From Agaricicola taiwanensis (GTDB taxonomy: Bacteria > Pseudomonadota > Alphaproteobacteria > Rhizobiales > Methylopilaceae), in the NCBI RefSeq assembly GCF_014635245.1, contig NZ_BMCP01000003.1, positions 142,531-206,530 on the forward strand: a stretch of DNA of 64,000 bases, written 5' to 3'. Shown in pieces: positions 16,325 through 24,497 of this stretch (positions are counted from its first letter, which is position 1; every line of letters begins with the position of its first letter). Both the position numbers and the translations under genes were made by a program. The notes below the pieces were generated by a model. It was not told the origin of the DNA. It saw only the letters and a list, made by a program, of their open reading frames with translations, and made no database searches.

Positions 16325-18858
16325 GCGACGATGCCCGACTAGATCTTCCCAACCCCGCTCCACGGCCTGAGGGCGAGCTGGAGCTCCTGGAGAAGGTCTG
16401 GGCTACGCCGAAGGGCTGGCGCATCGTCACGGCCGTCAACAACACCGTCATCGGCGTGTTCTACATCGGCGCCGCGCTCACCTTCTTCGTGCTGGCGGGC
16501 ATCCTTGCCCTCATCATGCGCACGCAGCTGGCGGTTGGTGACAACAACTTCGTCAGCCAGGAGCTCTACAACCAGCTCTTCACGGTGCATGGCACCACCA
16601 TGATGTTCCTCTTCGCCGTGCCGGCGGTGGAGGCGCTCGGCGTCATGCTGCTGCCGCAGATGCTGGCGGCGCGCGACCTGCCGTTCCCGCGGCTCAGCGC
16701 CTTTGCGATCTGGGCCTATGTGATCGGTGGGCTCGTCTTCTTCTCCACCATCCTCTACGACCTGGCGCCCAACGGCGGCTGGTTCATGTATCCGCCGCTG
16801 ACGCTGATGGAATATTCCCCCGGCGACAACGCCGACTTCTGGCTGCTGGGCATCGGCTTCATCGAGATCTCGGCCATCGCCGGGGCGGTCGAAATCGTGG
16901 TCGGCGTGCTCCGGACCCGGCCGCCGGGCATGACGCTGTCGCGCATGCCGATCTTCGCCTGGGCCATGCTGATCTTCGCGGCCATGATCATCTTCGCCTT
17001 TCCGGCGGTGATCCTCGCCACCATGCTGCTCGAGATCGAGCGCGCCTTCGGCTGGCCTTTCTTCACGGCGGAGAAGGGCGGCGACAGCCTGCTCTGGCAG
17101 CACCTCTTCTGGTTCTTCGGCCATCCGGAGGTCTACATCATCTTTCTGCCGGCGGCGGGCCTTGTCTCCATGATGGTGCCCACTTTCGCGCAGACGCCGC
17201 TCGTCGGGCACCGCCTCATCGTGGTGGCGCTGGTGGCCACGGGCTTCTTCAGCTTCGGGCTGTGGGTGCACCACATGTTCACGACAGGCATCCCAGCGTT
17301 GAGCCTCGCCTTCTTCTCGGCCGCCAGCATGGCGGTGGCGGTGCCCTCGGGCATCCAGGTCTTCTCCTGGATCGCGACCATAGCCAAAGGCCGCGAGCGC
17401 TTCCGCATCACGGTGCCCTCGCTCTTCATTCTCGGCTTTCTCTTCATCTTCACGCTGGGCGGGCTTACCGGCGTCATGGTGGCTCTGGTGCCCTTCGACT
17501 TTCAGGCGCATGACAGCTACTTCATCGTGGCGCATCTGCATTACGTGCTGGTGGGCGGCATGGTCTTCCCGCTCTTTGCCACCTTCTACTATTGGGCGCC
17601 CATGGTGAGCCGGAAGATGCTGTCGGAACGGCTCGGCCGCTGGACCTTCTGGCTGATGTTCATCGGCTTCAACGTAGCCTTCTTCCCGCTCCACATCGCG
17701 GGTCTTGCCGGCATGCCGCGCCGGGTGTGGACCTATCCCAGCAATCTCGGCTGGGACACGCTGAACATGATCTCCACCATCGGCTCCTTCATGATTGCCG
17801 CCGGCGTCCTCGCCTTCCTGATCGATCTTGCCAAAAACTTCCGGATGGGCAGCGGCGCGCCGGAAAATCCCTGGGGCGCCAGCACGCTGGAGTGGCTGCC
17901 CAACGATGTCTATTCCACCCGCAGCATTCCCCATGTCACCAGCCGCGATCCGATCTGGGACAATCCCAACCTGCCGCGCGAGGTGGAGGAGGGGCGGCAC
18001 TATCTGCCAGGCGTCCCCACTGGAGCGCGCGAGACCATCGTGACCTCGCCCATCGACGCACGCCCGCAATACGTCATCCAGATGCCGGGGCCGGGCTGGA
18101 TGCATCTCTCAGCCGCCGTCTTCACCGCCGCCTTCTTCCTGCTTTTGACGGTGAAGGCGGTGACCATCTCCATCATCTGCGGCATCCTCGCCATCGTCTC
18201 CTGCCTGGTCTGGGCATGGCAGCTCGACAAGCCAAGCCAGGGCGAGGTGGATATCGGCGCGGGGATTGCCCTGCCGACCTATCGCACGGGCTCATCGTCA
18301 CACAGTTGGTGGGCCATGGTCGTGCTCATGATCGTGTCGGCGGCACTCTACCTCTCCTATCTCTTCTCCTACCTCTATCTGTGGACCGTCTCGCCGGAGG
18401 TATGGGCGCCCGTAGGCTCCCCCGCGCTTCCCGCTCTCGGCTATCCCCTCGGCACCGCCGCCATGCTTGTCCTCGGCGCGGTCATTCTGGCGGTGAGGCA
18501 GCGCAGCCTGCCCCGCGAGCCGAAGCGGGATGTGGGCACCGCGATCGCTGCCGTCACCGCATCGGCTTTGCTGATCGGGGCGCTGGCGCTGGAGATCTGG
18601 GGGCACTGGCAGACGGGGCTGCGACCGACGGCCAGTTCCTACGGCGCCATGGTCTACATGGGGGCGGTGCTGACCGTGCAGGCCGCCGTCGCCGTCATCA
18701 TCATGTGCTTCTTCGCCGCCGCGCGGGGCCTGACGCGGCAGCTCACCCGCGAGCGCCGCGTCACCTTCGACAATGCGGCGATCTATTACTACTACACCGT
18801 GGCCCAGGGCCTTCTCGGCCTGTTGCTGATCCACGGGTTCCCACGGCTGGCGGGGTGA
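16321..18858 (+). CDS. Cytochrome c oxidase, fused subunits I and III
   Basis: The 845-residue catalytic subunit of the caa3-type oxidase. Ligands visible by motif are heme a His90 (TVHG), CuB His268 with the cross-linked Tyr272 in WFFGHPEVY, CuB His317-His318 (VHHMF), heme a3 His405 and heme a His407 (AHLHYV). Glu270 in GHPEV is the proton-channel glutamate of A1-type oxidases. After about residue 570 a second membrane domain corresponds to subunit III. This I+III fusion is known from some caa3 oxidases. It overlaps the exchanger by ATGA. Confidence 0.95.
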   Translation: MSDDARLDLPNPAPRPEGELELLEKVWATPKGWRIVTAVNNTVIGVFYIGAALTFFVLAGILALIMRTQLAVGDNNFVSQELYNQLFTVHGTTMMFLFAVPAVEALGVMLLPQMLAARDLPFPRLSAFAIWAYVIGGLVFFSTILYDLAPNGGWFMYPPLTLMEYSPGDNADFWLLGIGFIEISAIAGAVEIVVGVLRTRPPGMTLSRMPIFAWAMLIFAAMIIFAFPAVILATMLLEIERAFGWPFFTAEKGGDSLLWQHLFWFFGHPEVYIIFLPAAGLVSMMVPTFAQTPLVGHRLIVVALVATGFFSFGLWVHHMFTTGIPALSLAFFSAASMAVAVPSGIQVFSWIATIAKGRERFRITVPSLFILGFLFIFTLGGLTGVMVALVPFDFQAHDSYFIVAHLHYVLVGGMVFPLFATFYYWAPMVSRKMLSERLGRWTFWLMFIGFNVAFFPLHIAGLAGMPRRVWTYPSNLGWDTLNMISTIGSFMIAAGVLAFLIDLAKNFRMGSGAPENPWGASTLEWLPNDVYSTRSIPHVTSRDPIWDNPNLPREVEEGRHYLPGVPTGARETIVTSPIDARPQYVIQMPGPGWMHLSAAVFTAAFFLLLTVKAVTISIICGILAIVSCLVWAWQLDKPSQGEVDIGAGIALPTYRTGSSSHSWWAMVVLMIVSAALYLSYLFSYLYLWTVSPEVWAPVGSPALPALGYPLGTAAMLVLGAVILAVRQRSLPREPKRDVGTAIAAVTASALLIGALALEIWGHWQTGLRPTASSYGAMVYMGAVLTVQAAVAVIIMCFFAAARGLTRQLTRERRVTFDNAAIYYYYTVAQGLLGLLLIHGFPRLAG

Positions 18859-18863
18859 GGGCG

Positions 18864-19238
18864 ATGGAACGTTTCAGCCAACACCGTTCCGCCACCGGTG
18901 CCCTCGTCTTCCTGCTGCTCGGCCCGCTGGTATGGAGCATCCATTTCTTCATCATCTATGCCGCGCACGCCTCGCTCTGCGCGCTGACTGGCGGCATGGG
19001 CACCGTCTGGATCACGGTGATCATCCTTGCCGTCACGGCTCTGGGCGCCCTCGCGTTGGTGTCCGCCGCGCTGGGCCCGATGCCGGTCTATCGTCTGCTC
19101 GTGCGTCATCCGGGGGGCGATGAGGAAACACGGTTCCTGATCGCCGGCATGCGGCTTCTGGCCGGTCTTTCGACCTTGGCCATCATCTGGGGCGGCACGG
19201 CCGTCCTCGTCCTGCCGCTCTGCGCGCAGCTTCGCTGA
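18864..19238 (+). CDS. Small membrane protein of the oxidase cluster
   Basis: A 124-residue protein with three or four hydrophobic segments (about 12-40, 45-68 and 90-122). The ATG at 18864 is 5 bp after the coxA stop with a purine-rich GTGAGGGCG in front. Small hydrophobic proteins closing oxidase operons are often subunit IV-like or assembly factors, but I recognise no family signature. The gene ends 2 bp from the convergent YdjM-like gene. Confidence 0.8.
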   Translation: MERFSQHRSATGALVFLLLGPLVWSIHFFIIYAAHASLCALTGGMGTVWITVIILAVTALGALALVSAALGPMPVYRLLVRHPGGDEETRFLIAGMRLLAGLSTLAIIWGGTAVLVLPLCAQLR

Positions 19239-19240
19239 CG

Positions 19241-19720
19241 CTAGCGCAAAGCCGCCTTGGTGCTGCGTGCTGACCACCACAGCATCAGAGCGGCGAGCCA
19301 GATGGCGATCTCCGCCGCGAAGGTCCAGTGGAACATGAAGGACAGGATCCAGTGCGAGTGGGTGGGCTCAACCGTGACGATGGAATAGAGCTCATCACTG
19401 AATGGCGCGCCCCACATGATCCCGCCGCCGATGCTGTCGAGCACCATGTGAAGGAAGATCGCGGCAAAGAAGGCCACCGCGACCTTCCCCTGCTTCAGCC
19501 GGAAGGCCAAGGGCACAGCCATGAGTGCCACGGCCGCCCAGAACAAGGGGATGTGGACCCAGTAGCGGTGATGGTGGAAGGCCTTGTTGTCCACGAAGTG
19601 GAAGAACAGCATGTCGAGATCAGGCAGCACCGACCCGAGGAGAGCGGCCGCCATGACGGGGCCGGATGCTTTCAGCGAACGACCGAGGCAATAGCCGGCC
19701 GGAAGATGAGCGATGAGCAT
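19241..19720 (-). CDS. YdjM/PF04307-like membrane-bound metal-dependent hydrolase family protein
   Basis: A 159-residue inner-membrane protein with about four helices. The family hallmarks are GSVLPDLDMLFFH (about 29-41), HHHRYWVHI (about 48-56) and HMVLDSIGGG (about 91-100), giving a cluster of His and Asp that could bind metal. Members are annotated as LexA-regulated, membrane-bound metal-dependent hydrolases; the substrate is unknown. It follows slyX by 8 bp on the same strand, suggesting a two-gene unit. Confidence 0.85.
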   Translation of the reverse strand: MLIAHLPAGYCLGRSLKASGPVMAAALLGSVLPDLDMLFFHFVDNKAFHHHRYWVHIPLFWAAVALMAVPLAFRLKQGKVAVAFFAAIFLHMVLDSIGGGIMWGAPFSDELYSIVTVEPTHSHWILSFMFHWTFAAEIAIWLAALMLWWSARSTKAALR

Positions 19721-19728
19721 GTCGTGGC

Positions 19729-19950
19729 TCAGTAGTGTGGGGGTGGCGGTTCCTGGCCGGGTGATGTGCCGGTGGCGGCGGTGGCATCACGGACCTGTTC
19801 ATCGAGACGCGCGAATTGACGGCGCAGCAGTTCGAGCTGCTTCCATTGATCGGTGATGATCTGGTTGAGGTCCTCGATGGCCTGATCCTGATAGGCGACA
19901 CGTGTCTCGAGCCGATCGAGGCGTTCCGTCAGTGATGGGTCCTGCGTCAT
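19729..19950 (-). CDS. slyX: SlyX family protein
   Basis: A 73-residue coiled-coil protein. Heptad-like hydrophobics run through RLDRLETRVAYQDQAIEDLN, and the tail is Pro-rich, ending PPPPHY, the usual SlyX ending. Its function is unknown; the name comes from its position beside slyD in E. coli. It is transcribed away from the heat-shock genes. Confidence 0.88.
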   Translation of the reverse strand: MTQDPSLTERLDRLETRVAYQDQAIEDLNQIITDQWKQLELLRRQFARLDEQVRDATAATGTSPGQEPPPPHY

Positions 19951-20330
19951 GTCCGGATTACCGCCTGTTTCCGCCAGCCATATCAGGCGCGGCCTTCGAC
20001 GGGAATGCCCGGTCCGCCAGATCTCACACGGCGATCATTATCGCCGACTGGAAGAAGCTTCGGATCGTTGCCGAGGTCACCGAGTGGAAGGGGCACCGCC
20101 TCAACAGTTTATGGTTGTGAAGGAGCACCTCGCACGTCTTGAGCGGCTCGGCATCGAGGCTGTCGCCGACGTCCTGGCGCACCTTGAAGATGCCCCCCTC
20201 TTGAACAGCTAATCGGCTGAACTAAATCGTGAATTGTCGGATGCCCAGTTCGGGTCCGGCATGTCGCGCGGAGGCAGAAGCATACGGCGACAGCAGCTTG
20301 TATCCATGTTGCTCAAAGGAGGATGTGGCT
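19951..20330. other. Intergenic region upstream of the heat-shock genes
   Basis: It holds the likely heat promoter and RNA thermometer described separately. It also contains two short plus-strand stretches that read like coding sequence in different frames: an AIIIADWKKLRIVAEVTEWK segment near 20030-20100 and a 33-codon frame starting MVVKEHLARLERLG at 20111-20212. These could be a frameshifted gene remnant or chance. No family was recognised. Confidence 0.4.
20200..20227 (+). promoter_or_regulatory. Candidate RpoH (sigma-32) promoter of the small heat-shock operon
   Basis: CTTGAA (20200-20205), 16 nt, then CTAAAT (20222-20227), placing a transcription start near 20234. The -35 matches the alphaproteobacterial RpoH consensus exactly and the -10 fairly. 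This would give a leader of about 97 nt, the size expected for a ROSE element. Confidence 0.5.
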
Positions 20331-20333
20331 ATG
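20234..20333 (+). ncRNA. ROSE-like RNA thermometer in the hsp20 leader
   Basis: The 3' hairpin (20305-20325) pairs UUGCU (20309-20313) across a CAA loop with AGGAG (20317-20321), hiding the ribosome site. The pairing includes the G-G mismatch characteristic of ROSE elements, and a CAU/AUG extension below. Upstream, GTCGC...GCGAC and ATGCC...GGCAT can form further stems. ROSE elements are common ahead of rhizobial hsp20 genes. Precise 5' boundary is inferred from the candidate promoter. Confidence 0.62.
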
Positions 20334-20807
20334 AGAACCACTCTTGATTTCACGCCCCTGTTCAGGTCGAGTATCGGTTTCGACCGAATGCTGAACGCGC
20401 TCGAAGCCGCGAGCCGCGTCGAGACCATCGACAACTGGCCTCAGTATGACATCGCCAAGTTTGGGGAGGACGATTACCGCATCACCATGGCGGTGGCCGG
20501 CTTCAGCCAAAACGAACTGACCATCACTCAGGAGCAGAACATGCTCATGGTGTCCGGTCAGAAGGCTGGCGAGGATGAGGGCCAGTATCTGCATCGTGGC
20601 ATTGCCGAGCGGGTCTTCAGGCGCCGCTTCGAACTCGCCGACCATGTCAAGGTTGTAGGCGCGAGCCTCGTCGATGGTCTGCTCACCATCGATCTCAAGC
20701 GTGAGCTTCCGGAAGAGATGAAGCCGCGCAGGATCGAGATCGCGACCGGCGAGAAGCTGCCAAGGGCCGGGACGAAGCAGATCGAGACCGGCAAGCAGGC
20801 GGCCTGA
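20331..20807 (+). CDS. Small heat-shock protein, Hsp20/IbpA family
   Basis: ATP-independent holdase, 158 residues, with an alpha-crystallin domain at about 38-135 (WPQYDIAKFGEDDYRITMAV to GLLTIDLKRELP). ATG 20331 is chosen because AAGGAGGA lies 7 nt upstream and is the thermometer's target; a longer frame to 20229 would cover the whole leader. LATER-type C-terminal IxI anchoring is weak (RRIEIATG). The second hsp20 gene follows after 93 bp with a large nested hairpin. Confidence 0.93.
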   Translation: MRTTLDFTPLFRSSIGFDRMLNALEAASRVETIDNWPQYDIAKFGEDDYRITMAVAGFSQNELTITQEQNMLMVSGQKAGEDEGQYLHRGIAERVFRRRFELADHVKVVGASLVDGLLTIDLKRELPEEMKPRRIEIATGEKLPRAGTKQIETGKQAA

Positions 20808-20808
20808 C

Positions 20809-20869
20809 CTTTCCCGCTAGCGCCTTTCGCGCATGGCGCCGGGCGATATGTCCGGCGCCACCGGGAAAG
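20809..20869 (+). terminator. Nested hairpin between the two hsp20 genes
   Basis: Outer arms CTTTCCC (20809-20815) and GGGAAAG (20863-20869) enclose an inner perfect 8-bp stem GGCGCCGG / CCGGCGCC (20835-20842, 20852-20859). It starts one base after the first hsp20 stop. With no T-run it is probably an mRNA-stabilising or attenuating element. Confidence 0.5.
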
Positions 20870-20900
20870 CATTGTCAATCGCACGAACGGAAAGGAGGAA

Positions 20901-21413
20901 ATGATGAGTGTCCGTGATCTGATCCCCTGGGGCCGCAGCAACGGCAACCAGGTTCCGAGCATCTTCCGCGATGGCGAGCGCGATCCGTTCCTGTCGCTGC
21001 ACCGCGAGGTGAACCGGCTGTTCGATGACGTTTTCCGAGGTTTCGGTTCCAGCCTGCCGTCCTTCGGTGGTGTTTCCGCTTTCGGCGGGGGCTGGCCGAG
21101 TGTCGAGATCTCCGACGGCGAGAAGGAGATCAGGGTGACGGCCGAGGTCCCCGGCCTTGAGGAAAAGGACATTGAGGTCCTCCTCAATGACGGCGTGCTC
21201 ACGCTCAGGGGTGAGAAGCGCTCCGAAACGGAGGACAAGGACAAGCAGTTCTCCGAGCGCTTCTATGGCCGCTTCGAGCGACGCATCCCGCTCGACTGCG
21301 AGATCAGGGAAGACGAGGTCGACGCGCGTTTCAGGAATGGCGTGCTGACGGTAACCCTGCCCAAGAACGAAAAGGCGCAGTCGCAGGTCAAGCGCATCGC
21401 GATCAAAAGGTGA
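20901..21413 (+). CDS. Small heat-shock protein, Hsp20 family, second copy
   Basis: 170 residues with a Gly/Phe/Ser-rich N-terminal arm (about 44-65) and an alpha-crystallin domain at about 66-165, including VTAEVPGLEEKDIEVLLNDG and NGVLTVTLPK. The C-terminal VKRIAIKR holds an IxI-like motif (IAI) for oligomerisation. It is only distantly similar to its neighbour, so they represent two rhizobial sHsp classes rather than a recent duplication. GGAAAGGAGGAA precedes a double ATG. Confidence 0.93.
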   Translation: MMSVRDLIPWGRSNGNQVPSIFRDGERDPFLSLHREVNRLFDDVFRGFGSSLPSFGGVSAFGGGWPSVEISDGEKEIRVTAEVPGLEEKDIEVLLNDGVLTLRGEKRSETEDKDKQFSERFYGRFERRIPLDCEIREDEVDARFRNGVLTVTLPKNEKAQSQVKRIAIKR

Positions 21414-21482
21414 GACATGGCAGGCGCCGGCGGCGGCCGCTCAGCCGCCGGCGGAGAACCCTTCGCTAGAGGGAGGATAACG

Positions 21483-21824
21483 ATGGCGCTAGAGGAGTTG
21501 AGGAAACTACAGGCCCCGCCGGGCTGGCCATCGAACAACGGCCAGCCCGAGCTTCCTTCGATGGGACGCACGATCTTTCCGGGTGACGCGGTGGCGCGCA
21601 TCTACAAGCCGTCTCGCCCGGTGACGACCTCCGGCAAGGCGGGCACGAAGCATTGGCGTCTTGTTTTCGAGCGCCGCACAGCGCCCTTCATCGAACCTCT
21701 GATGGGGCATACGGGTGGTGACGATACATTGGCCCAGGTCGAGCTTCAGTTCCCGACGCTCGAAACCGCGCTCCGCTACGCTGCGCGGCAGGGACTGCTC
21801 GGATGCCTGCGCCAGTCTCCCTAG
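21483..21824 (+). CDS. NDUFS4-like complex I accessory subunit domain protein
   Basis: 113 residues matching the ETC_C1_NDUFS4 family (PF04800). Recognisable are ARIYKPSRPVTTSGKAGTKHW (about 38-57), a PLMG-TGGDDTLAQV block and a C-terminal FPTLETALRYAARQGL. In alphaproteobacteria this family is an 18-kDa-type accessory subunit of NADH dehydrogenase. ATG 21483 follows AGGGAGGA. It lies 69 bp after the second hsp20 gene on the same strand, so it may be heat-inducible. It has an extra N-terminal 30 residues and lacks nuo genes nearby, suggesting a paralogue of the main subunit. Confidence 0.8.
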   Translation: MALEELRKLQAPPGWPSNNGQPELPSMGRTIFPGDAVARIYKPSRPVTTSGKAGTKHWRLVFERRTAPFIEPLMGHTGGDDTLAQVELQFPTLETALRYAARQGLLGCLRQSP

Positions 21825-22158
21825 TACCCCGCTCAACCCTCGCTCCATTGCCGCGCGGGCGAACTCGTCGCGCCATCTCCTCGGAATAAAAGCACGCTAG
21901 GCGTTCCGTCTGCTTTGCGCGTTCCACATATCCTCTACCACAATCCGGATTGGCTTAATCGTTGTATTCTGGCCCTGATCAATATTCTTCAGCCCAGGTT
22001 AGATTTTTTCTAATAATAATGTAGCTGCCTGCTAGTTGCCACAATTCAGAAAGCTGTTTATCAGGCCCCTTGTGATCTTACGTCTGTGTACTGTTCTACC
22101 CCGGAGCGCACAGCCCGGGTTGCGTAGCACAGAGTGACTTTCGAGGAGTTTCCGGATT
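21825..22158. other. AT-rich intergenic region upstream of the siderophore receptor
   Basis: 334 bp with no gene. The stretch 21960-22080 is clearly AT-richer than its surroundings and should contain the promoter of the iron operon. A TTAGA-N5-TCTAA dyad lies at 21999-22013. Confidence 0.6.
21999..22013. promoter_or_regulatory. Candidate iron-responsive operator upstream of the TonB receptor
   Basis: TTAGA-N5-TCTAA in an AT-rich stretch, 146 bp before the receptor start. It resembles the arms of an Irr ICE box (TTTAGAA...TTCTAAA) but is incomplete. Fur- or RirA-type control is equally possible. Confidence 0.35.
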
Positions 22159-24417
22159 ATGCATCGCGCCAACAACCAGGCTGCGCAACAGCGAACGGCG
22201 TGCGGTCACAGCCCGCTGCGACAGACGCGTCTTTTCTTCCTGTCCGGTCTCAGTCGTTCCGCGATGGCGGCGCCGTTGATGAGCGGCCTGCTGCTCGGCA
22301 CCAGCCTGCTCGTCTCGCCGGCATCAGCCCAAACGCCACCGGCCGACAACGGTGCATCCAATGTGGTCGAGCTCCCGCCGATCGAGGTCTCCGGCGCGGC
22401 GCGTCTCGGCGAGGTGTTGCCACCCTATGCCGGCGGGCAGTTCGCGACGGGCGGATCCCTCGGCATTCTCGGCACCCGGGATGTGATGAGCACCCCGTTC
22501 AGCACGGTCAATTTCACCGAAGAGCTGATCCAGAACCAGCAGGCCCGCACGGCGGCGGACACATTGATCAACGATGCCTCGGTGCGCCTCACCACAGGCA
22601 GCAATGGCTTCGACGACACCTTCCAGATCCGCGGTTTCACGGTGTCCCCCGGCGACACCGGCTTCAACGGCCTCTATGGACTGATCCCCTCCAACCGTGT
22701 GAACGCGCAATACATCGAGCGCATTCAGCTGCTCAAAGGTCCCGCGGCCTTCATGAACGGCATCCCCCCTGGGGGCAGCGTCGGCGGCAGCATCAATATC
22801 ATCTCGAAGCGCGCGATCGACGAGGCTTTCGTAGAGGTCACGCCCAGCTTCATCAGCGGCGGCAATTTCGGCACCGCGATTGATGCCAACCGCCGCTTCG
22901 GCGCCAACAATGAGTGGGGCATCCGCTTCAACGGCGTGACACGCACGGGTGAAGCCTCCATCGAAGATGGCGACTGGACGAGCGGCACCGGCGCGCTCTC
23001 CGTCGACTATCGCGGCGAGCGCTTCCGCTGGGCGCTCGACGCCATCACCCAGAACGACAACACCCAGAATTTTCGTCCGCAGATGACGCTGCAGACGACC
23101 ATTCCCTTCATTCCCACCCCGCCGGATGCGCGTGGCAACTGGTATCCTGGCACCTATCTCCAGCAGCGCGACCACACCATCGCGACCTTCGCTGAGTTCG
23201 ACGTGACGGACTGGTTGACGGCCTATGCCGGCTACGGCCACCGCGAGGGCACCAACGACCAGACCTTCCCGGATTCGCGCGTTGCCGGCTTCACCAGCGG
23301 CGCGGATCAGTTCGGCAACTTTCGCCTCATCAACGCCTATTATGATTCCTACTCCTCGACCGACAGCGGCAATGCCGGTCTGAAGGCGGACTTCGACACC
23401 GGCTTTATCAATCACTCGGTGAACGTCGTCTTCACCGGCTACATGCAGGAGAACGGCAACGCCTATGCGGCAGGCACGGTGTCGGTGCCATCAAACATCT
23501 ACGATCCGTCGCCGCTCCCGGCGGTATCGAACCCGCGCCTTAGCCCGCGCAAGGCGGCCGACGTAACGCTGACGAGTTATGCCGTCGTTGACACCATGTC
23601 GATGTTCAACGAGCGGGTGCTGCTCACGCTTGGTGTCCGTCATCAGGAGGTCAAGCAGAGCAGCTTCTCCACCACGACGGGCCTGCGCACTGGGCGCTAT
23701 GCTGCCGATGCTACGACGCCGCTCGCCGGCATCGTGGTCAAGCCATGGGAAAACGTCTCGCTCTACGCCAATTACGCCGAGGGGCTCAGCCAGGGCAGAG
23801 TCGTTGCCGATAGCTTCGACAACCGCGGCGAAGTCCTTGCGCCCTTCAAGTCCGACCAGCAGGAAATTGGCGTCAAGGTAGACTGGGGCCGCATCACCAC
23901 CACTGCAGCGCTGTTCCAGATTTCCCGTCCGAACCTTGTCGCCATCGACAATGTGCAGGGCTACGACGGCGAACAGCGCAACCGGGGCCTGGAACTCTCC
24001 GCCTATGGCGAGATCATCCCCGGCCTGCGCGGTTTCGGCAGCGCCATGTTCCTCAATCCGGAGCTGACCAAGACCACTAACGCGCTGCAAAAGGGCAACG
24101 ACGCCGCCGGCGTTCCTGACATGACCTTCTCGGCCGGCCTCGATTGGGACACGCCGTGGGTCAAGGGTCTCTCGCTCAACGGACGCGTCATCTACACCTC
24201 GGGCTCCTATCTCACCGCCGACAACACGCTAGAGTTCCCGGACTGGACGCGCGTCGACATCGGTGCCCGCTATGAGACCAGGGTCAAGGATCACGATGTG
24301 ACGGTCCGGCTCAATGTCGAGAACCTCTTCGACAAGAATTACTGGCTGACCACAGGCAACTTCGTGACCGTGGGCTCGCCGCGCACCTTCCTCGGATCGG
24401 TGTCGGTCAAGTTCTGA
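22159..24417 (+). CDS. TonB-dependent siderophore receptor
   Basis: Outer-membrane receptor of the FhuA/FhuE class, 752 residues. A signal sequence with an extended N-terminus ends near SPASA (about 55). A TonB-box-like segment (ELPPIEVSG, about 71-79) comes next, and a plug domain has DTFQIRGF and RIQLLKGPAAFMNGIPPGG. The 22-strand barrel ends NVENLFDKNYW and a C-terminal Phe (VSVKF), as required for insertion. The cargo is unknown but hydroxamate-type xenosiderophores are typical of this subfamily. GAGGAG lies about 10 nt before the ATG. It heads the uptake operon. Confidence 0.94.
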   Translation: MHRANNQAAQQRTACGHSPLRQTRLFFLSGLSRSAMAAPLMSGLLLGTSLLVSPASAQTPPADNGASNVVELPPIEVSGAARLGEVLPPYAGGQFATGGSLGILGTRDVMSTPFSTVNFTEELIQNQQARTAADTLINDASVRLTTGSNGFDDTFQIRGFTVSPGDTGFNGLYGLIPSNRVNAQYIERIQLLKGPAAFMNGIPPGGSVGGSINIISKRAIDEAFVEVTPSFISGGNFGTAIDANRRFGANNEWGIRFNGVTRTGEASIEDGDWTSGTGALSVDYRGERFRWALDAITQNDNTQNFRPQMTLQTTIPFIPTPPDARGNWYPGTYLQQRDHTIATFAEFDVTDWLTAYAGYGHREGTNDQTFPDSRVAGFTSGADQFGNFRLINAYYDSYSSTDSGNAGLKADFDTGFINHSVNVVFTGYMQENGNAYAAGTVSVPSNIYDPSPLPAVSNPRLSPRKAADVTLTSYAVVDTMSMFNERVLLTLGVRHQEVKQSSFSTTTGLRTGRYAADATTPLAGIVVKPWENVSLYANYAEGLSQGRVVADSFDNRGEVLAPFKSDQQEIGVKVDWGRITTTAALFQISRPNLVAIDNVQGYDGEQRNRGLELSAYGEIIPGLRGFGSAMFLNPELTKTTNALQKGNDAAGVPDMTFSAGLDWDTPWVKGLSLNGRVIYTSGSYLTADNTLEFPDWTRVDIGARYETRVKDHDVTVRLNVENLFDKNYWLTTGNFVTVGSPRTFLGSVSVKF

Positions 24418-24428
24418 CCGGATGAAAC

Positions 24429-24468
24429 GACCCGAGGCCGGCTCGTCGAGACCAGCCGGCCTCGGGTC
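24429..24468 (+). terminator. Strong stem-loop between receptor and binding-protein genes
   Basis: Perfect 15-bp stem (GACCCGAGGCCGGCT / AGCCGGCCTCGGGTC), 10-nt loop, 12 bp after the receptor stop, followed closely by AAATTTT. It probably acts as a partial terminator, so that the receptor is made in excess over the ABC importer 30 bp downstream. Confidence 0.75.
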
Positions 24469-24497
24469 CTCAAATTTTAAAGACAGGACATTCTGCG

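Noticed and set aside
16339..18105. 588-codon minus-strand frame opposite coxA
   Set aside because: Composition is dominated by His, Arg, Asp and Glu, typical of an antisense shadow of a high-GC membrane protein gene.
17592..18860. Long plus-strand frame overlapping the fused oxidase subunit in another phase
   Set aside because: Only its last 124 codons (from 18864) form a credible gene; the rest is His/Arg/Pro-rich and antiphase to coxA, whose catalytic motifs are intact.
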